NCBI RefSeq assembly: GCF_041345015.1
Contig: NZ_CP166769.1
Coordinates: 1,302,001 to 1,366,000, forward strand
Reading direction: 5' to 3'
Source: Bartonella sp. DGB1
GTDB taxonomy: Bacteria; Pseudomonadota; Alphaproteobacteria; Rhizobiales; Rhizobiaceae
DNA: 64,000 bases
The notes beneath the pieces are model-generated. The model was not told the DNA's origin. It searched no databases and saw nothing but the letters and a program-made list of their open reading frames with translations. This document shows, in pieces, positions 11,192 through 22,000 of the stretch. Every line of letters starts with the position of its first letter. Position 1 is the first letter of the stretch. The translations under genes and the position numbers were made by a program.

Positions 11192-12583
11192 ATGCATAAT
11201 ATTACTATTAGAAGATTACCATCACATATTAAACAACAATTACAAGATCACGCGGCAAAAAACCAGCGTTCAATGGAAGAGGAAGCTAGACTTCGTCTTG
11301 CACAGCCTGTTAATGCTATTGATATACCAACTAGCAATGATATTTATCAAGATTATTCTCATTTGACTAATAAGAAAATCTTATTAATCATTGGCGGCGG
11401 TATAGCAGCTTATAAAGCTTTAGAGCTTATCCGACGCTTGCGAGATAAAGGGTGTGAAGTAAAAGTAATTTTAACTGCTAGCGCTAAAGAATTTGTTACC
11501 CCTATCACTGTAGCAGCTTTATCTCAAAATCCTACTTATAGTGACTTATTTGATATCAATGGTGCTGAAACAATACCGCATATTAATTTAGCACGCTGGG
11601 CTGATTTAATAATTATAGCTCCAGCAACTGCTAATAGATTAGCAAAAATGGCGCATGGCTTTTGTGACGATTTAGCTAGTAGCATCACATTAGCTAGTAA
11701 AGTACCTATATTATTAGCTCCAGCTATGAATCCAACAATGTGGGCAAATCCTGCTACACAAGCTAATTATAATTATTTATTAGCAGAAGGTTTTTATTCC
11801 GTAGGACCTGAAGTAGGAGAAATGGCTGAACAAAATGAATATGGTATTGGACGTATGGCAGAAACATCTAATATTTTAATGGCTGCTGCTAATATTTTAT
11901 CGCCCAAAGATATAAAATTAAATAATGAAAAAATTATAGTAACGGCAGGTGCTACACGTGAAAATATTGACCCAATACGTTATTTATCTAATCGCTCTTC
12001 AGGATTGCAAGGATATAGTTTAGCTTATTCTCTAGCTGCATTAGGAGCAGATGTCTTATTAATTTCAGCAACAGCTAGTGTTAAACCTCCTGCTAATGTT
12101 AAATTAATTAAGGTTGAATCAGCTAAAGAAATGCAAGATACTTTAACTAACCATTTACCGGCTGATTGTGTAATTATGACTGCAGCTATATCAGATTTTT
12201 ACCTAAAGGATCCTAAGTCTCTAAAAATAAAAAAAGAAAATTCTGACAGTTTCATGTTACAATTAGCACCGACTCCGGATATATTAGCTAATTTAGGTAA
12301 CAGCCCGCAAAAGCCCCCGTTATTAATTGGCTTTGCAGCTGAAACTCATGATCTCTTAGATTTTGCACAGAAAAAATTATTATCTAAAGGAGCTGACTGG
12401 ATTATTGCTAATGATGTATCCACACAAAAAGATGGCTCTTGCGTTATGGGAGGAAAAAATAATAAAATTCATTTACTAACCAAAACAAATTGCGAAACAT
12501 GGGAAACAATGGATAAAAAATTAGTTTCTTATAAATTAGCAATAAGAATAGCTAAAGAATTAATTAAAATAAAAAACAATTAA
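11192..12583 (+). CDS. coaBC: CoaBC with an N-terminal ribbon-helix-helix-like segment
   Basis: Bifunctional phosphopantothenoylcysteine decarboxylase / phosphopantothenate-cysteine ligase of coenzyme A synthesis. Residues 60-235 are the flavin-dependent CoaC half (IGGGIAAYKA, His130 in IPHINLA, PAMN at 177-180), and 245-460 the CoaB half (VTAGATRENIDPIRYLSN). Residues 1-37 look different: NITIRRLP followed by two helices ending SMEEEARLRLA, the pattern of FitA-type antitoxin DNA-binding domains. The linker 38-58 is polar. The ATG at 11192 has only a weak Shine-Dalgarno sequence. The Cys usual in the CoaC clamp is absent (GEMAEQNEYG). Confidence 0.92.
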   Translation: MHNITIRRLPSHIKQQLQDHAAKNQRSMEEEARLRLAQPVNAIDIPTSNDIYQDYSHLTNKKILLIIGGGIAAYKALELIRRLRDKGCEVKVILTASAKEFVTPITVAALSQNPTYSDLFDINGAETIPHINLARWADLIIIAPATANRLAKMAHGFCDDLASSITLASKVPILLAPAMNPTMWANPATQANYNYLLAEGFYSVGPEVGEMAEQNEYGIGRMAETSNILMAAANILSPKDIKLNNEKIIVTAGATRENIDPIRYLSNRSSGLQGYSLAYSLAALGADVLLISATASVKPPANVKLIKVESAKEMQDTLTNHLPADCVIMTAAISDFYLKDPKSLKIKKENSDSFMLQLAPTPDILANLGNSPQKPPLLIGFAAETHDLLDFAQKKLLSKGADWIIANDVSTQKDGSCVMGGKNNKIHLLTKTNCETWETMDKKLVSYKLAIRIAKELIKIKNN

Positions 12584-12671
12584 GTTAAATTCTTGACAAG
12601 AAATAGTATTTTATGCAAAAAATAGCAAAACATTTATATTAATTAAGATTTACTGAATCAGGAATATCTAA

Positions 12672-13520
12672 ATGAACTGGATTACAAATTATGTACGTCC
12701 TAAAATAAATTCCATATTTAAACGTAATGATATACCAGAAAATTTATGGATAAAAGATCCAATTACGGGAGAAATGGTTTTTCACCTTGAATTAGAGAAC
12801 AATCAATTTGTTTTTCCTAAGTCAGGTTTTCATGCACGAATTCCCGCGCTAAAGAGATTGTCATCCTTTTTCGATAATGCGGAATTTGAAATATTATCAC
12901 ATACACCTGTTGTCGTTGACCCACTAAAATTTAAAGACCAAAAAAAATATTCAGATCGACTAAAAGAATATAAACAAAAAACCGGTCTTGAAGATGCTAT
13001 TGTTAGCGCTAAAGGAACAATTGAAGACCTACCCGTTATGGTCACTATTCAAGATTTTTCTTTTATGGGCGGATCTTTAGGAATGGCTGCAGGAGAAGCA
13101 ATTATTAAAAGTTTTGAAGTAGCTATTGCTGAAAAAAGACCTTTAATTTTATTCGCTGCTTCTGGTGGCGCTAGAATGCAAGAAGGTATTTTATCACTTA
13201 TGCAAATGCCACGTACTACTATTGCTGTAGAAATGATGCGTGAAGCTAATTTACCTTATATTGTCGTACTTACTAATCCTACTACGGGCGGTGTCTCTGC
13301 GTCTTATGCTATGTTAGGTGATATACATATAGCTGAGCCTGGTGCACTTATTGCTTTCGCTGGTGCTAGAGTTATACAACAAACTATAAGAGAAACTCTG
13401 CCGGAGGGTTTCCAAAGTGCTGAATATCTATTAAGTCATGGAATGGTTGATATGGTGGTACCACGCCAGCAATTAAAGAAAGAAATCGCAAAATTGCTGA
13501 AAATCTTCATGAAAAACTAA
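12672..13520 (+). CDS. accD: acetyl-CoA carboxylase carboxyltransferase subunit beta
   Basis: Beta subunit of the carboxyltransferase that makes malonyl-CoA for fatty acids. The 282-residue protein has the crotonase-like core: [28 protein letters not shown] and [14 protein letters not shown]. The N-terminal zinc ribbon is degenerate: where four Cys are expected the sequence reads KDPITG and VFPKSG. I recall that other alphaproteobacterial AccD proteins also lack most of these Cys. ATG follows AGGAATA. folC starts 6 bases after the stop, the usual accD-folC pair. Confidence 0.96.
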   Translation: MNWITNYVRPKINSIFKRNDIPENLWIKDPITGEMVFHLELENNQFVFPKSGFHARIPALKRLSSFFDNAEFEILSHTPVVVDPLKFKDQKKYSDRLKEYKQKTGLEDAIVSAKGTIEDLPVMVTIQDFSFMGGSLGMAAGEAIIKSFEVAIAEKRPLILFAASGGARMQEGILSLMQMPRTTIAVEMMREANLPYIVVLTNPTTGGVSASYAMLGDIHIAEPGALIAFAGARVIQQTIRETLPEGFQSAEYLLSHGMVDMVVPRQQLKKEIAKLLKIFMKN

Positions 13521-13526
13521 TGAATA

Positions 13527-14864
13527 ATGGTTATAGATCCACTTACTAAAGAAATAACCCGACTTACTAAAATTTACCCTTTAGGAGTAGATTTATCTCT
13601 GAGCCGTATAAAAAGATTATTACAAGCTTTAGATAACCCGCAAGAAAAAATTCCTCCAGTTATCCATATAGCTGGAACCAACGGTAAAGGGTCCAGTTTA
13701 TCTTTTATGCGTGCTATGCTGGAAGCTAAAGGTTTTTTAGTTCATAGTCATAGTTCACCGCACTTAGTCCACTGGCAAGAAAGATATCGTATTGGTAAAA
13801 AAGGTGGTAGTAGATTTGCTACTAATGAAGAGATAATCACAGCTTTACGTAAAGCAGAAATTGCTAATAACCAACAATCAATAACTTTATTTGAACTAAT
13901 GACAGTAGTTGCATTTTTACTGTTTAGCGAAAATCCAGCTGATATAACCTTACTTGAAGTAGGGTTAGGAGGAAAATTTGATGCTACAAACGTAATAGAT
14001 AAAGCTTTAGCTACGGTTATCACTAGCATTTCATATGACCATATGGATAAATTAGGTTATGATATTAATGAAATAGCTGCAGAAAAAGCAGGTATCTTCA
14101 AAAAGAATGCTCCTGCAGTCTTAGCCAAACAAAGATATGAACAAGCCAAAACTACATTACAACGATTAGCACAAAAAAATAGTCTCAACAGCTACTCCTT
14201 TGGTGAAGATTTTTACGCTTTTATAGAAAATGATAAAATGATCTTTCAAAATAATGAATTATTATGGGATCTACCACTACCATCCTTAATAGGTGATCAT
14301 CAGATAATGAATGCAGCAAACGCAATTCAAACATTATTAGTAACTAATTTAGTAACTGAAAGAGAAATAATTGCTAAAGGTCTTAAAAATGCTGTTTGGC
14401 CGGGTAGAATGCAACCATTAACACACGGTAATTTAGTTAACAAACTACCTTCTACAGCACAAATTTGGTTAGATGGTAGTCATAATGCTGATTCTGCTAT
14501 AGAATTAATGCAAACCATATTAAAACTAAATAAAAAACAACCAGCAAAAAATATTTTACTATTAGCAATGCTACCAAGGAAAGATGCGGAAGGCTATCTG
14601 AAAGAAATAGCAAATAATAAGATTAACATCGATTTAGAAATACTCACAATACCATTAAACAAAGAAATATCCACTGACCCAGATTTATTAGCGAATATAG
14701 CAATAAACTATAATTTAAAGGCTATTAAACAAGAAAGTTTAGATGCTGCCATTAATTATCTATCAGAGAACTATAAAAATGTTCCAATGCTAAGAATTAT
14801 ATTTAATGGTTCACTTTATCTAGTTGGTGAAATATTAGAAAAAAATAATACTCCTCCGCAATGA
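13527..14864 (+). CDS. folC: bifunctional folylpolyglutamate synthase / dihydrofolate synthase
   Basis: Mur-ligase-like enzyme that adds glutamate to dihydropteroate and folates. The ATP loop is IAGTNGKGSS near residues 46-55, followed by SSPHLVHWQER, the LLEVGLGGKFDATN block and the C-terminal domain with WLDGSHN. At 445 residues it is of normal length. It follows accD after 6 bases. Its last 110 bases or so are repeated twice more downstream as decayed noncoding copies (14905-15185). Confidence 0.95.
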   Translation: MVIDPLTKEITRLTKIYPLGVDLSLSRIKRLLQALDNPQEKIPPVIHIAGTNGKGSSLSFMRAMLEAKGFLVHSHSSPHLVHWQERYRIGKKGGSRFATNEEIITALRKAEIANNQQSITLFELMTVVAFLLFSENPADITLLEVGLGGKFDATNVIDKALATVITSISYDHMDKLGYDINEIAAEKAGIFKKNAPAVLAKQRYEQAKTTLQRLAQKNSLNSYSFGEDFYAFIENDKMIFQNNELLWDLPLPSLIGDHQIMNAANAIQTLLVTNLVTEREIIAKGLKNAVWPGRMQPLTHGNLVNKLPSTAQIWLDGSHNADSAIELMQTILKLNKKQPAKNILLLAMLPRKDAEGYLKEIANNKINIDLEILTIPLNKEISTDPDLLANIAINYNLKAIKQESLDAAINYLSENYKNVPMLRIIFNGSLYLVGEILEKNNTPPQ

Positions 14865-14904
14865 AATAATATATAAATTCAATATTCAATAACTATAATC
14901 TATA

Positions 14905-15185
14905 ACTATCCATTAGAGAGCTATAAAATGCGCCAATTCTAAGAATTATATTTAATGGTTCACTTTATCTAGTTAATGAAAGATTAGAAAAAATCATACT
15001 CCCCCGCAATAAAATAATATACAAATTTAATATTCAATAACTATAATCTATAATTATCTATCAGAGAGCTATAAAAATGTTTCAATGCTAAGAATTATAT
15101 TTAATAGTTAGCTTTATCTAGTTGGTGAAATATTAAAAATAATAATCACCCTCAAATAATATATAAATCTAATATTAATTAAAAA
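14905..15185 (+). repeat. two decayed tandem copies of the folC 3' end
   Basis: The end of folC plus its 3' flank recurs with an exact 149-base period. A 36-base block beginning CTAAGAATTATATTTAATGG is at 14790-14825 in the gene and identical at 14939-14974; a diverged version begins at 15088. Surrounding blocks (GAGAGCTATAAAA, CTATAATCTATAA, GTTGGTGAAATATTA) recur in the same order. The copies carry frame-breaking changes and no start, so they are debris and not genes. Confidence 0.92.
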
Positions 15186-15207
15186 TCATTCAGCTAATAT
15201 TAGATTT
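15165..15207. terminator. bidirectional terminator between folC and trxA
   Basis: 13-bp perfect stem AAATCTAATATTA / TAATATTAGATTT with a 17-base loop, in the convergent spacer 27 bases from the trxA stop. T-rich flanks occur on both sides. Confidence 0.55.
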
Positions 15208-15234
15208 ATATTTCTATAATTATCACAAAGTAAA

Positions 15235-15555
15235 TTACATTAAAGACTTAATCCATTCTAATAAGCGGCTTTTAGGCACAGCTCCGGCTAAATTAGCGGT
15301 AACCTCTCCATTTTTAAAAGCTAAAAAAGTTGGAATAGATCTAATACCATATTGCGCGGCTAAATCTGGTTGATCGTCAATATTAACTTTTACAATCCTT
15401 GCTTTTTCTCCTACTTCTGTAGCAATCTCATCTAATATCGGCGCCACAGCTTTACAAGGTCCACACCATTCTGCCCAAAAATCTACTATTACAACCTCTG
15501 GTGATTGTAATACTTTTTCTTCAAAATTTTGTTTTGTTACTGATAAAAGCATCAT
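15235..15555 (-). CDS. trxA: thioredoxin
   Basis: Small disulfide reductase of the cytoplasm. The 106-residue protein has the active site WAEWCGPCK, cis-proline in SIPTF, and the family ending. Two adjacent ATGs follow AGGAATAT; the second (15552) has the better spacing. It ends the divL-tsaE-addB-addA-trxA string, 16 bases after addA, which is the usual alphaproteobacterial order. Confidence 0.96.
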   Translation of the reverse strand: MMLLSVTKQNFEEKVLQSPEVVIVDFWAEWCGPCKAVAPILDEIATEVGEKARIVKVNIDDQPDLAAQYGIRSIPTFLAFKNGEVTANLAGAVPKSRLLEWIKSLM

Positions 15556-15571
15556 ATATTCCTAACTATAT

Positions 15572-18500
15572 TTAAGTTATTGTTTTTACTATTTCGTTAT
15601 AAGCGTTATTTCTTAAATTTTCAGTAATATTATATGACTTTGGAACCTGCGTGTAAATCAAAATAACATCAATTTTCTTATCAGGATATAAGGGTTGAAC
15701 AATTTTTTCATATAATGCTAACTGTGCAATATGAGCTATTGGAATATCTTCAATAGTTGAAGGGCAAAAACTAGTTTTATAATCAATTAACAATAAATTA
15801 TTATCTTCGATGATAATTCGATCAATTAAACCTGAAATTTGTTTTTTGCTTCCATTTATTAACAATTCTCCTCTTATTGGAACTTCTGCTTTACTATTTT
15901 TACTAAAAATATAATTATATTCTGGATCATTTAATAATTTTAAAACAGAAGTAATTATAGATTGTTGCTGTGTTTGACTCCAATTTATTGCATAATTTTT
16001 TATATAATTTTTTGCTGCTTCTTCATGCTTATTTTTATCTATCATAGGTAAATATTGTAACAATTTATGAATTATTATACCTCGTTCTAATAAAAATACA
16101 CTCTTTTCAGAAGGAATTGTTAACAAAGGTGATTGATATTTTTCTTGGTCATCCTTTACTAAAATATTTGAAGGTTGAATATGGTAAGTTAAATTTTTTT
16201 CTACCGGTAAAGTTTTTCTAAATATATCTGGTATCTCTGGATAATTAACGATCGTTTCCGTTTTTTGCTCATTGACTAACAGCAGATTACTTGCATTTTT
16301 TTTATATTTCCAACGCCAAAGCTTATCTTCATCAAGATAAGATTCCAGCTCCTCCGCATTAAAAACGGCTTTTACTCTATCCAACCATAAATTATCTTTT
16401 GTATTCTTTTCACCTTTAAAACCACATATTATCAATCTATCTTCAGCTCTAGTCATAGCTACATACAATAATCTACAATATTCATCCTCTTTTTGCTGCA
16501 ATTCTTTATTACAGATTTCTTTAAATACAGATAAATTTTTATTATCCTTATTTAAAAATAAATGTAATTTCTTATCATCTTGAGCATTTCTATCAAAAAC
16601 ATATAAATTAGTTGAACTTTTCGCTGGGTTTGACTCTATTTTTCCTGGATCAATTAAAAAAACAATAGGAGCTTCTAACCCTTTAGAACCATGAACTGTC
16701 ATAATTCTTACCTGATCTAAAGTCTGCTCTAAATCTCTCTTAATTGTAGGATTTGCTTCCGTTAAATTATCTATTAACAGTTCTAAACTATTAATTTTAT
16801 TATTTTCACAATCAAGCAACTTATCTAAAAAAATATTTAATATTTCATTCACACCCTCACCTAATCTAGCAACGAACCTTTTTCTAACTTCATATTGTGC
16901 TAAAATACGGTTATAAAATTCAAAAGGTGTAATATTATCTACTAACGCTAAAAATATCTCTAATTCCATTAAAATATCAGCTATCTTTTGATCATCTTTT
17001 GCATATTTTTTAATCGCATAGAATAAACTGGAATTTTTATCTCTATTATGAGCTAAGTCAAATAACTGTTGTTCTGTTAAATTAAAAATAGGACTTTTTA
17101 ACACTGCAGCTAAAGACAGATCATCAGCTGGTTGTAACAAAAATTTACCTAAAGCAATTAAATCTTGAATAGCAATGTGATCTAATAATTTTAAAGTATC
17201 TTCACCCGTGGTTGGAATATTATAATTATTAAATGACTTTATTAATAAAGGTAATATATTAGTTCTATTTTTTACTAAAATTAATATATCACTTGGTTTT
17301 ATAGGTCGATTTTTTTCTAACAATATCTGTTTTTCTGTTAACCAACCAGATATAGTTTTAGCTATTTTATTAGCTAATTTACTTACAGCTGTAGTTACGC
17401 TAGCTTTATCCATATCCCAATTAGTGAAATCATTCTTAACTTTTTCAACAATTACATAATCCCATAATTCCACTTCTCCAACGATATTTTTTCTAATAAA
17501 ATCATGTGTCGTTGGCTGTTTATCAACACTTAAACCTCTATAATTATTTGGCTTAGAAAAAACTTTATCAACGGCTTCAATCACTGCGGGTGAAGACCTA
17601 AAAGAAAAATTCAATTTAACTTGCTCAAATGATAAATTTGCTGCTTTAGCTTTATTTTTAAAATATCTATAATTATTCGCAAATTCTTGCGGATCAGCTC
17701 CTCTAAAAGAATATATTGACTGTTTTTCATCGCCAACAGCAAAAATAGTACGATTTTTAATTATTTGCCCTTCACCAGCAAAAAATTCACTTGTTAGTAA
17801 TTGAATAATTTCCCATTGTTGTTTACCAGTATCCTGCGCTTCATCAACTAAAATATGTTCTATACCTTTATCAAGTTTATAATGAATCCAAGCGACATCA
17901 CAAGATTTTAACAAGGCTAAAGTTTTAGAAATTAAGTCATCATAATCTAAAATGGACGATTGATTTTTTAACCTATTATATTTACCTAAAAAATATTTAG
18001 CTACTTTAAATAATTGTATATTATCTTCTATTAAATCTAAGATAGCTATTTGTTCTAACCAGATTAATAATTGTTTTGCCTTTAATTCCATTAACTCAAC
18101 AATATCAGGTAACTCATTTCTAGTAGCTTGAGTAGCAATTATATTAAATTGTTTTAATTCAATATGCTTAGAATCAGCTTTAACACAAAAGATAGATATT
18201 AATTTTTCTGACCAGCAATCAGCTGGTAATTTCCAACATTCATCTAATTGAGCTATAAAATTAGCGGCTCTTTTTCCTCCATATGATAATGCCTGTAGAA
18301 TATTTCTCCAACTAATAGAGCTAAAATCATTCTTAATTTTTATATATAAGTCGTCTTTAGTTAAATCTTGAAGTAGATTAAATAATTCCAAATAAAAAGA
18401 ATTTTCTAACTCTTGATGTAAATTTAATATAACTTCCTCTTTTTTAACTATTTCTCGTAAAAATTTTTTAAAATTATATCCGCCTAATTTTCTAAAGCTA

Positions 18501-19045
18501 TTTATTAATAAATCAGCTTCAATAGAATTTTTATCGTTTTTAACATCAATAAATAATTCCTGATAACATTGCTCAAAAATTATATTAATTTTATTTTCAT
18601 CCACTTTAAAAGCTGGAAATAATTGAGCCTCTAACGGAAATTGTCGTAAAATACCCTCACAAAAACTATGTATTGTTTGTATTCGAAGCCCACCAGGAGT
18701 TTCTAAAGCTTTAGCAAATAATTGCCTGGCTTTAATGATGTCTTTTTGACTTGGATGATTACCAGTTAAAGCAAATAACTTTTGTTTTAACTGCTCTTCA
18801 CTTAAGTTAACCCATAAAGATAATCTATTAAATATTCGCTCTTGCATAACAGCTGCCGCAGCTTTGGTATAAGTAAGACATAATATGCGAGCGGGTTTAA
18901 CTCCAGTTAACAATAATCGTAAAACTCTTTCAGTTAACACATGTGTTTTTCCAGAACCAGCATTAGCTGCAACCCAAATATTCATATCTGGATTTGAGGC
19001 CATATTTTGTGCTGCAATAGCTATTGTAGGAATTTGATTAATCAT
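15572..19045 (-). CDS. addA: double-strand break repair helicase-nuclease AddA
   Basis: UvrD-like helicase subunit with a C-terminal nuclease domain, working with AddB as the RecBCD equivalent. Walker A is AANAGSGKT at residues 26-34, followed by LCLTYTKAAA, the Walker B block LVDEAQDT, GDEKQSIYSFRGA, TVHGSKGLEAPIVFL and YVAMTRAED. The nuclease motif is the C-terminal GLIDRI...LLIDYKTS. The ATG at 19045 is chosen because GGAGG stands 9 bases upstream; a longer frame to 19069 lacks this. It overlaps the end of addB by 8 bases. About 1157 residues, a normal size. Confidence 0.95.
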   Translation of the reverse strand: MINQIPTIAIAAQNMASNPDMNIWVAANAGSGKTHVLTERVLRLLLTGVKPARILCLTYTKAAAAVMQERIFNRLSLWVNLSEEQLKQKLFALTGNHPSQKDIIKARQLFAKALETPGGLRIQTIHSFCEGILRQFPLEAQLFPAFKVDENKINIIFEQCYQELFIDVKNDKNSIEADLLINSFRKLGGYNFKKFLREIVKKEEVILNLHQELENSFYLELFNLLQDLTKDDLYIKIKNDFSSISWRNILQALSYGGKRAANFIAQLDECWKLPADCWSEKLISIFCVKADSKHIELKQFNIIATQATRNELPDIVELMELKAKQLLIWLEQIAILDLIEDNIQLFKVAKYFLGKYNRLKNQSSILDYDDLISKTLALLKSCDVAWIHYKLDKGIEHILVDEAQDTGKQQWEIIQLLTSEFFAGEGQIIKNRTIFAVGDEKQSIYSFRGADPQEFANNYRYFKNKAKAANLSFEQVKLNFSFRSSPAVIEAVDKVFSKPNNYRGLSVDKQPTTHDFIRKNIVGEVELWDYVIVEKVKNDFTNWDMDKASVTTAVSKLANKIAKTISGWLTEKQILLEKNRPIKPSDILILVKNRTNILPLLIKSFNNYNIPTTGEDTLKLLDHIAIQDLIALGKFLLQPADDLSLAAVLKSPIFNLTEQQLFDLAHNRDKNSSLFYAIKKYAKDDQKIADILMELEIFLALVDNITPFEFYNRILAQYEVRKRFVARLGEGVNEILNIFLDKLLDCENNKINSLELLIDNLTEANPTIKRDLEQTLDQVRIMTVHGSKGLEAPIVFLIDPGKIESNPAKSSTNLYVFDRNAQDDKKLHLFLNKDNKNLSVFKEICNKELQQKEDEYCRLLYVAMTRAEDRLIICGFKGEKNTKDNLWLDRVKAVFNAEELESYLDEDKLWRWKYKKNASNLLLVNEQKTETIVNYPEIPDIFRKTLPVEKNLTYHIQPSNILVKDDQEKYQSPLLTIPSEKSVFLLERGIIIHKLLQYLPMIDKNKHEEAAKNYIKNYAINWSQTQQQSIITSVLKLLNDPEYNYIFSKNSKAEVPIRGELLINGSKKQISGLIDRIIIEDNNLLLIDYKTSFCPSTIEDIPIAHIAQLALYEKIVQPLYPDKKIDVILIYTQVPKSYNITENLRNNAYNEIVKTIT

Positions 19046-22000
19046 TGTGTAATCCCTCCAACCATTCATCTATACGAGCCAAATGATCATAATCATTCTT
19101 ATAATTAGCGTTTTTAGGGCGGCTATAAGATAAATATACTGAATTTGGATCATTATATTTATTCAATAACCAAATTAATTCTTGTTCTACTTCAGCTAAT
19201 GTATCCTGTAGCTGTTCTATAGAATATTTCTTCACAAAAGAAGTTACTGAAAACTCACCTTTTACTGACCAAAAAAGATAAACCACATCTAATATTTTAT
19301 CAATTTTCACCTCTGGAAATCCCTGTTGAAGTGCAATTAATGCTTCTAATAATAATTGTGGATATTCTAACTTTCCTACCTTGTCCATAGAGATAGATGT
19401 GCCTGTTTTTAGATCTATTATTACTGCAAAATTATCGTTACATATATCTAAACGATCTACTCTACAAGATAGACTTACATTAGTATTAGCAATAGGTACT
19501 TTTTTTGATTGTTTTTCTAAAAATATTTTTATATTAGGCTGTTCATTATGCCAACTTAAAAAATCATTAGCTATATTTTCAAAAGCATCCCACCAAATAA
19601 AGGCTAAATCTGCAGGTAAATCTTCTTTTGCAAATTCTATTCTAGCGATATTTAATAATTCTGATAAAGCTTGCTGTTTATCAATTATATGATGATTTTC
19701 ACAAAAAATAGCAAAAATTTTATGCATTAAAATTCCTCTATCTCTTGCTTCAAATTTCTGCCTTAAGGGCGGCAAAGGCTTTAATTTTAATATTTTTTTA
19801 CAATATATAGCATAAGGATTATCTCTTAATATTTCAATTTCTGTAACAGAAAAATCCTTTGGTCGTACAGCAACATCAGGACAAGGTGCTGGTGCTAAAA
19901 CACGAGGTATTTTCTCACTTATATTTAATTGTTTAACCCAATATAAATATATATCACCCTTTTGCTTTAGCTGTTTAGCAATATTCTCACCTACTACTGC
20001 TTCTAACCTTTGCCACCATCGTGAAGCTATTTTTATCTCATTTTTATATCTTAATGATCTAGTTAAATAAACTTGTGGTGTAGCCAATAACATTTGTAAG
20101 TCATGAGCAACAATACCAATATCTTGTTCTGGTGGTGGTAAATTTATGGCCATTTTCATTACTCTAGATAAAAAAGATCCATTCTTTACTACTGAAGGCC
20201 AAATAGTTTCATTCATACCAGCTATTACTACTGCATCAACAAATTGTAAGCGTGATTCTAAATTATCCCAAATATATAAACGTGGATGACCACCAGATTT
20301 TGGTTTAACTTTAATATCCGCCCATAAAGCTGCTATTACTTGACCCCACTCATTAGACTTAATATTGATAGTGGTTTTCTCTAATAATAATTTTTTAAAG
20401 AAACTTATAAATTCCTCTCCTGATTCATTTCCATAAAAATGCTCCATATTATTAGCAGAATCTTTTATAAGCTCTTCAACTACCTGAATGGTAATTTTAG
20501 TCATTTCAGCGATAGTTTTTTGCTCAATATTATTGACAAAATTAATCAATGGTAAAATAATATTATAGATTTTTTTTAATAACTCTAGCGATGCTCTTTC
20601 AGCTTCATTGTCACTATTCTTCAAATGTTCTTCTAAATATTTAATATATTTTTCCAAATCATTTTGCCATAAATATTCTCTAAATAAAGCTATTTCTAAA
20701 ATAGCAATTTTAGGTCTTATTTTACTTCTTTCTTCACCCAAATGAAAAAAAGGATGTTTACATAAGGCTAAAAAATCTATTATTTTTTGCTGATTAAAAA
20801 TAAATTCTAATAACAAATTAACAAAAATACCTTGAGGACTATCAGACAAATATTGCCCTATCGCATTATCCGCAATAACATTAAATTTACGTAAATGACC
20901 AGCTACGTAACGAATTAAATTTATATCATTACAAACCAATGCTACCTTTTTTTTAGGATCTTCTAATAATTCACGCAAAATCAAACTTATTGCGGCGGCT
21001 TCTTCTGTCTCATTAGGCGCCTCTAGCATAGCGATATCATTTACAGCAATATTCATTGTTGTTTTATCAAGATCACGCCAAAGTTCAGTAGTATCAGAAG
21101 GACGAAAAATTTCTGTAACAATCTTACTTCTTTTTAATAATTGCTTAGAAGTTAGCCCTAACTCAACTACATCTGCTCTAAGCATATTTAAATTAGTTAA
21201 TAATTGATAAATAGATTTTTGCGGATGACAAAAAACTGCAGGGTTATCTGTATCAGTATGATTTAATTTCTCCCATGAATAATCATCTAAATTATTATCC
21301 ATAGCAGGTAATATAACTGCTCCATTAGGCAAACAAGAAATATCTTTTAAAAAACGATCTAAAGCCGGAAATAAACTCATAAAACCAGCAGCAATAACTA
21401 TATTATTTTTTCCAATAGTAGTTAATCTTTTACGTTCAAGTTCTAATAATTTTAAACGCCAATCTATAGGATCTAAACGATTTTTTTCTGCTAATATTGC
21501 TGGAAAATATTTACTAATAATCGACAAAAATTCCCAAGTTAAATTCCACCATTCGCTACTTAAACCTAAATTAATATTTTCTAAATTATCCCACTCTATC
21601 TCATAGCTTTGAATCAGATCTAAAAATTCAGCTAAATCTCTAGCAATTAAGATGCAATCAGCAAAATTACTCGGCAAAAATAATTCTTTTGAACCATATA
21701 ATTGTTTAATTGTATCAGGTAAATTAATATACCAATGATGAATCAATTTTGCTAATTCAATTAACCTTTCTTGATTTTCTATAACAGGCGGTAACTGTAA
21801 AACTTCAGATTGATCGTCACTAAAAAATATTAAATTATCATCAATATCAGTAAGTGCTCTAATATTTGGTAAAAAGCTACTACCTCCAATATTTTTTTGA
21901 ATGAATATTTCTTTTAATTGCCGCACAGCTCTATGCGTCGGTAAATAAATAGTAATATCAGATACTTTAATCGGATCCTTAAATAATTCTCCAACACCAT

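Noticed and set aside
11816-11850. Missing Cys in the CoaC clamp (GEMAEQNEYG)
   Set aside because: Similar Cys-free versions occur, to my recollection, in alphaproteobacterial CoaBC; not enough to call the enzyme defective.
12720-12840. Loss of the AccD zinc-ribbon Cys residues as a novelty
   Set aside because: From memory other alphaproteobacterial AccD proteins also lack most of these Cys, so it is a lineage trait.
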